The position numbers and the translations under genes were made by a program. The notes under the pieces are model-generated. The model saw only the letters and a list, made by a program, of their open reading frames with translations, ran no database searches and was not told where the DNA came from. 5,319 nt of DNA from Myxococcales bacterium (GTDB taxonomy: Bacteria > Myxococcota > Polyangia > Fen-1088), in NCBI GenBank assembly GCA_003153875.1, contig PMBY01000013.1, positions 7,478-12,796 of the forward strand, in the 5' to 3' direction. Shown piece after piece: positions 3,869 to 5,319 of this stretch. Position 1 is the first letter of the stretch, and every line of letters begins with the position of its first letter.

Positions 3869-5319
3869 TGTTGAATCTTCGTCTGCTCGCGATTGTGCTT
3901 CTGGCAATGACGGCCGTCGGGTGCACGATCGGTCCCCTGCCGCTGCGAACGGATCAAGATGCTGAGCCGGGCGGTGCAACAGGCAACAACACAGGCACCA
4001 ATGGGGACGCTGCCAGCGCGGGCACCGGTGGCGTAGGCACGGCGGGTACCGCAGGCACGACCGGCGCTGGGGGCATACTCACGGCGGGCGGTTCAAGCGC
4101 GACCGGCACTGGAGGCGCCGGCGGCTCTGGCGGTGGTTCCGGTGGCTCACCACGAACTGGCGGCACTTCCAGCAACAGCGGCATCACCAGCACTGGCGGG
4201 ATCTCCAGCAACGGCGGGAACACTGGCGGCGGAGGCTCAACCAGCCCAACTGGAGGCGCGACCAGCGTCGGATGCATGCTCTCCAGCGATTGCAATTCTC
4301 CGTTGGTGTGCTCCATGGGCGTGTGTACCAACCGTAGCAGCGTCCCCACAGGCGGCGCGAACGGCACGGGTGGCATCGGTGGCGCGACCAGCTCCAGCGG
4401 TGGCACCAGCGTCGGGCCGGGCATCGGTGGCGCGACCAGCTCCAACGGAGGCACCACTCAGCCCTTCGGTGGTACCACCAGTTCCTTGGGGGGCAGCTCC
4501 GGTGCGACCGGGGGCACTTGCGCTGCCAGCTCCTGCGCATCGCCGGCGAACCTCTCGGCCTCGCCTTTGAGCCTGGCATTCGGCTCGGTCAACACCGGTC
4601 AGTCGAGCAGCGCGCAGAGCTTCACGGTCGCAAATACTGGCCAGCAGACGAGTGGAGTGATCACGGTGAAGTCGGACAGCGGTGACTTCGTGGTCCAGAC
4701 GGGGGGTGCCTTCGATTGCGTGTCCGGCACGACGAAACTAGCGCCAAACGCGGCTTGCACGGTGCGTGTCGTGTTCTCGCCCACTCTTCCGGTTGCCAGT
4801 ACGGGGACTGTGACTTCTTCTGCCGCGCCGGGGGGCAGCGCAGGCGTCAGTATGTCTGGTACTGGCGTTGTCCCCTTTGTTGGGGTGGAGTGGACGCAGA
4901 CCAGTGCTCCGAAAGATTACTGGAAGTCCGTGGCGTCGTCATCTGATGGCACGAAGCTCGTCGCCGTTGTCGGAGGCGCCTACCCCGGATATATCTACAC
5001 GTCATCTGACTCCGGGGCGACCTGGACGCAAACTGGTTCCGAGCAGGAGTGGACCTCCGTGGCGTCGTCATCGGACGGCACGAAGCTCGTAGCCGTGGTC
5101 GAACAAAACTACGTCAACGGCACCCTATTTGGCGGGTACATCTACACGTCATCTGACTCCGGGGCGACCTGGACGAAGACGGAACCTGCCGGGTATTTTG
5201 CAGACGACCCCGACACGCAGGAGCATTGGCAGTCGGTGGCATCGTCTGCTGACGGCGGGAAGCTCGTCGCCGTGAGCGATGAGTGGAGCAACGTCTACTA
5301 TAGCAATATCTACGCGTCA
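3868..5319 (+). CDS. Large surface lipoprotein: Gly-rich stalk, Cys module, ASH domain, Asp-box repeats (3' partial)
   Basis: The frame is open without a stop from 3862 to the right edge, giving 484 codons from ATG 3868; the C-terminus lies outside. The start overlaps the previous stop (TGATG) and has an ideal Shine-Dalgarno spacing; ATG 3862 is an alternative. The N-terminus MLNLRLLAIVLLAMTAVGC is a lipoprotein signal with a slightly atypical lipobox (AVGC, Cys19). Residues about 32-215 are a low-complexity Gly/Thr/Ser/Ala stalk, broken at 136-153 by CMLSSDCNSPLVCSMGVC, a four-cysteine module of a kind seen in myxobacterial secreted proteins. Residues about 228-335 (LAFGSVNTGQSSSAQSFTV to VSMSGTG) look like an ASH / choice-of-anchor-D Ig-like domain. 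From about 342 on come propeller-like repeats beginning W-x-SVASSSDGTKLVAV at 352, 395 and 454, with Asp boxes SSDSGATW at 379-386 and 428-435. It is probably a cell-surface adhesion or binding protein on a long flexible stalk. No catalytic residues can be assigned, so sialidase activity should not be assumed. Confidence 0.9.
   Translation, partial: MLNLRLLAIVLLAMTAVGCTIGPLPLRTDQDAEPGGATGNNTGTNGDAASAGTGGVGTAGTAGTTGAGGILTAGGSSATGTGGAGGSGGGSGGSPRTGGTSSNSGITSTGGISSNGGNTGGGGSTSPTGGATSVGCMLSSDCNSPLVCSMGVCTNRSSVPTGGANGTGGIGGATSSSGGTSVGPGIGGATSSNGGTTQPFGGTTSSLGGSSGATGGTCAASSCASPANLSASPLSLAFGSVNTGQSSSAQSFTVANTGQQTSGVITVKSDSGDFVVQTGGAFDCVSGTTKLAPNAACTVRVVFSPTLPVASTGTVTSSAAPGGSAGVSMSGTGVVPFVGVEWTQTSAPKDYWKSVASSSDGTKLVAVVGGAYPGYIYTSSDSGATWTQTGSEQEWTSVASSSDGTKLVAVVEQNYVNGTLFGGYIYTSSDSGATWTKTEPAGYFADDPDTQEHWQSVASSADGGKLVAVSDEWSNVYYSNIYAS
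4372..4467 (+). repeat. 48-bp direct repeat within the Gly-rich stalk (two units)
   Basis: Units 4372-4419 and 4420-4467 start with 25 identical bases and encode GIGGATSSSGGTSVGP and GIGGATSSNGGTTQPF. This points to growth of the stalk by in-frame tandem duplication. The 48-base length keeps the frame, so gain or loss of units would change stalk length without breaking the protein. Confidence 0.75.
4921..5319 (+). repeat. Asp-box (BNR-like) repeats in the lipoprotein, near-identical at DNA level
   Basis: Three repeat units begin at 4921, 5050 and 5227 (W-x-SVASS-x-DG-x-KLVAV); the third is cut by the window edge. The 36 bases at 4993-5028 and 5140-5175, covering IYTSSDSGATWT, are identical. 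The SVASSSDGTKLVA blocks at 4927 and 5056 differ only at third codon positions. The spacing between the variable loops differs (43 and 59 residues), so the units share a conserved framework with loops of different length, as in beta-propeller blades. Confidence 0.85.

Noticed and set aside
3954..4457. Minus-strand Pro/Val-rich open frame
   Set aside because: It is the antisense of the Gly/Ala/Thr-rich stalk, which automatically gives Pro-rich sequence; the plus frame has a lipobox, ribosome-binding site and downstream domains.
4468..4479. Perfect palindrome GGTGGTACCACC as a possible operator
   Set aside because: It lies inside the lipoprotein coding sequence and arises naturally from adjacent GGT and ACC codons of the Gly/Thr stalk.

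Overview
This 5.3 kb window is GC-rich and looks like chromosomal DNA of a myxobacterium or a related Myxococcota (Polyangia-like) organism. This rests on the combination of tandem PilT-type pilus ATPases, remnants of the cysteine-rich DUF4215 repeat ('Myxococcus cysteine-rich repeat'), a PEGA/TPR envelope protein, and a Gly/Ser/Thr-rich lipoprotein ending in Asp-box repeats. It is an inference from protein content; no phylogenetic marker is present.

Left part (1-1999): two consecutive plus-strand genes for paralogous PilT/PilU-family retraction ATPases. The first is cut by the left edge and has an unusual Walker A loop (GPAGCGKS). The second is complete and canonical. They are separated by 6 bases and probably form an operon arising from an old tandem duplication.

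Middle (2000-2830): about 830 bp with no convincing intact gene. It holds, in order, a frameshifted remnant of a DUF4215 repeat protein, a G-rich imperfect tandem repeat, a minus-strand scrap of an IS66-like transposase, a 12-bp quasi-palindromic repeat in three exact copies, and an orphan reading frame that stops just before the next gene. It looks like an insertion and decay zone.

Right part (2831-5319): a tightly coupled two-gene unit. The first gene encodes an exported TPR + PEGA protein with two C-terminal hydrophobic segments. Its stop codon overlaps the start of a large lipoprotein gene that runs off the right edge. The lipoprotein has a lipobox signal peptide, a ~185-residue Gly/Thr/Ser-rich stalk interrupted by a four-cysteine module, an ASH/choice-of-anchor-D type Ig-like domain, and Asp-box (BNR) propeller-like repeats. 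The pair plausibly forms a cell-envelope assembly: a periplasmic or inner-membrane-anchored protein plus a surface-displayed lipoprotein. The ligand and exact role cannot be told from sequence.
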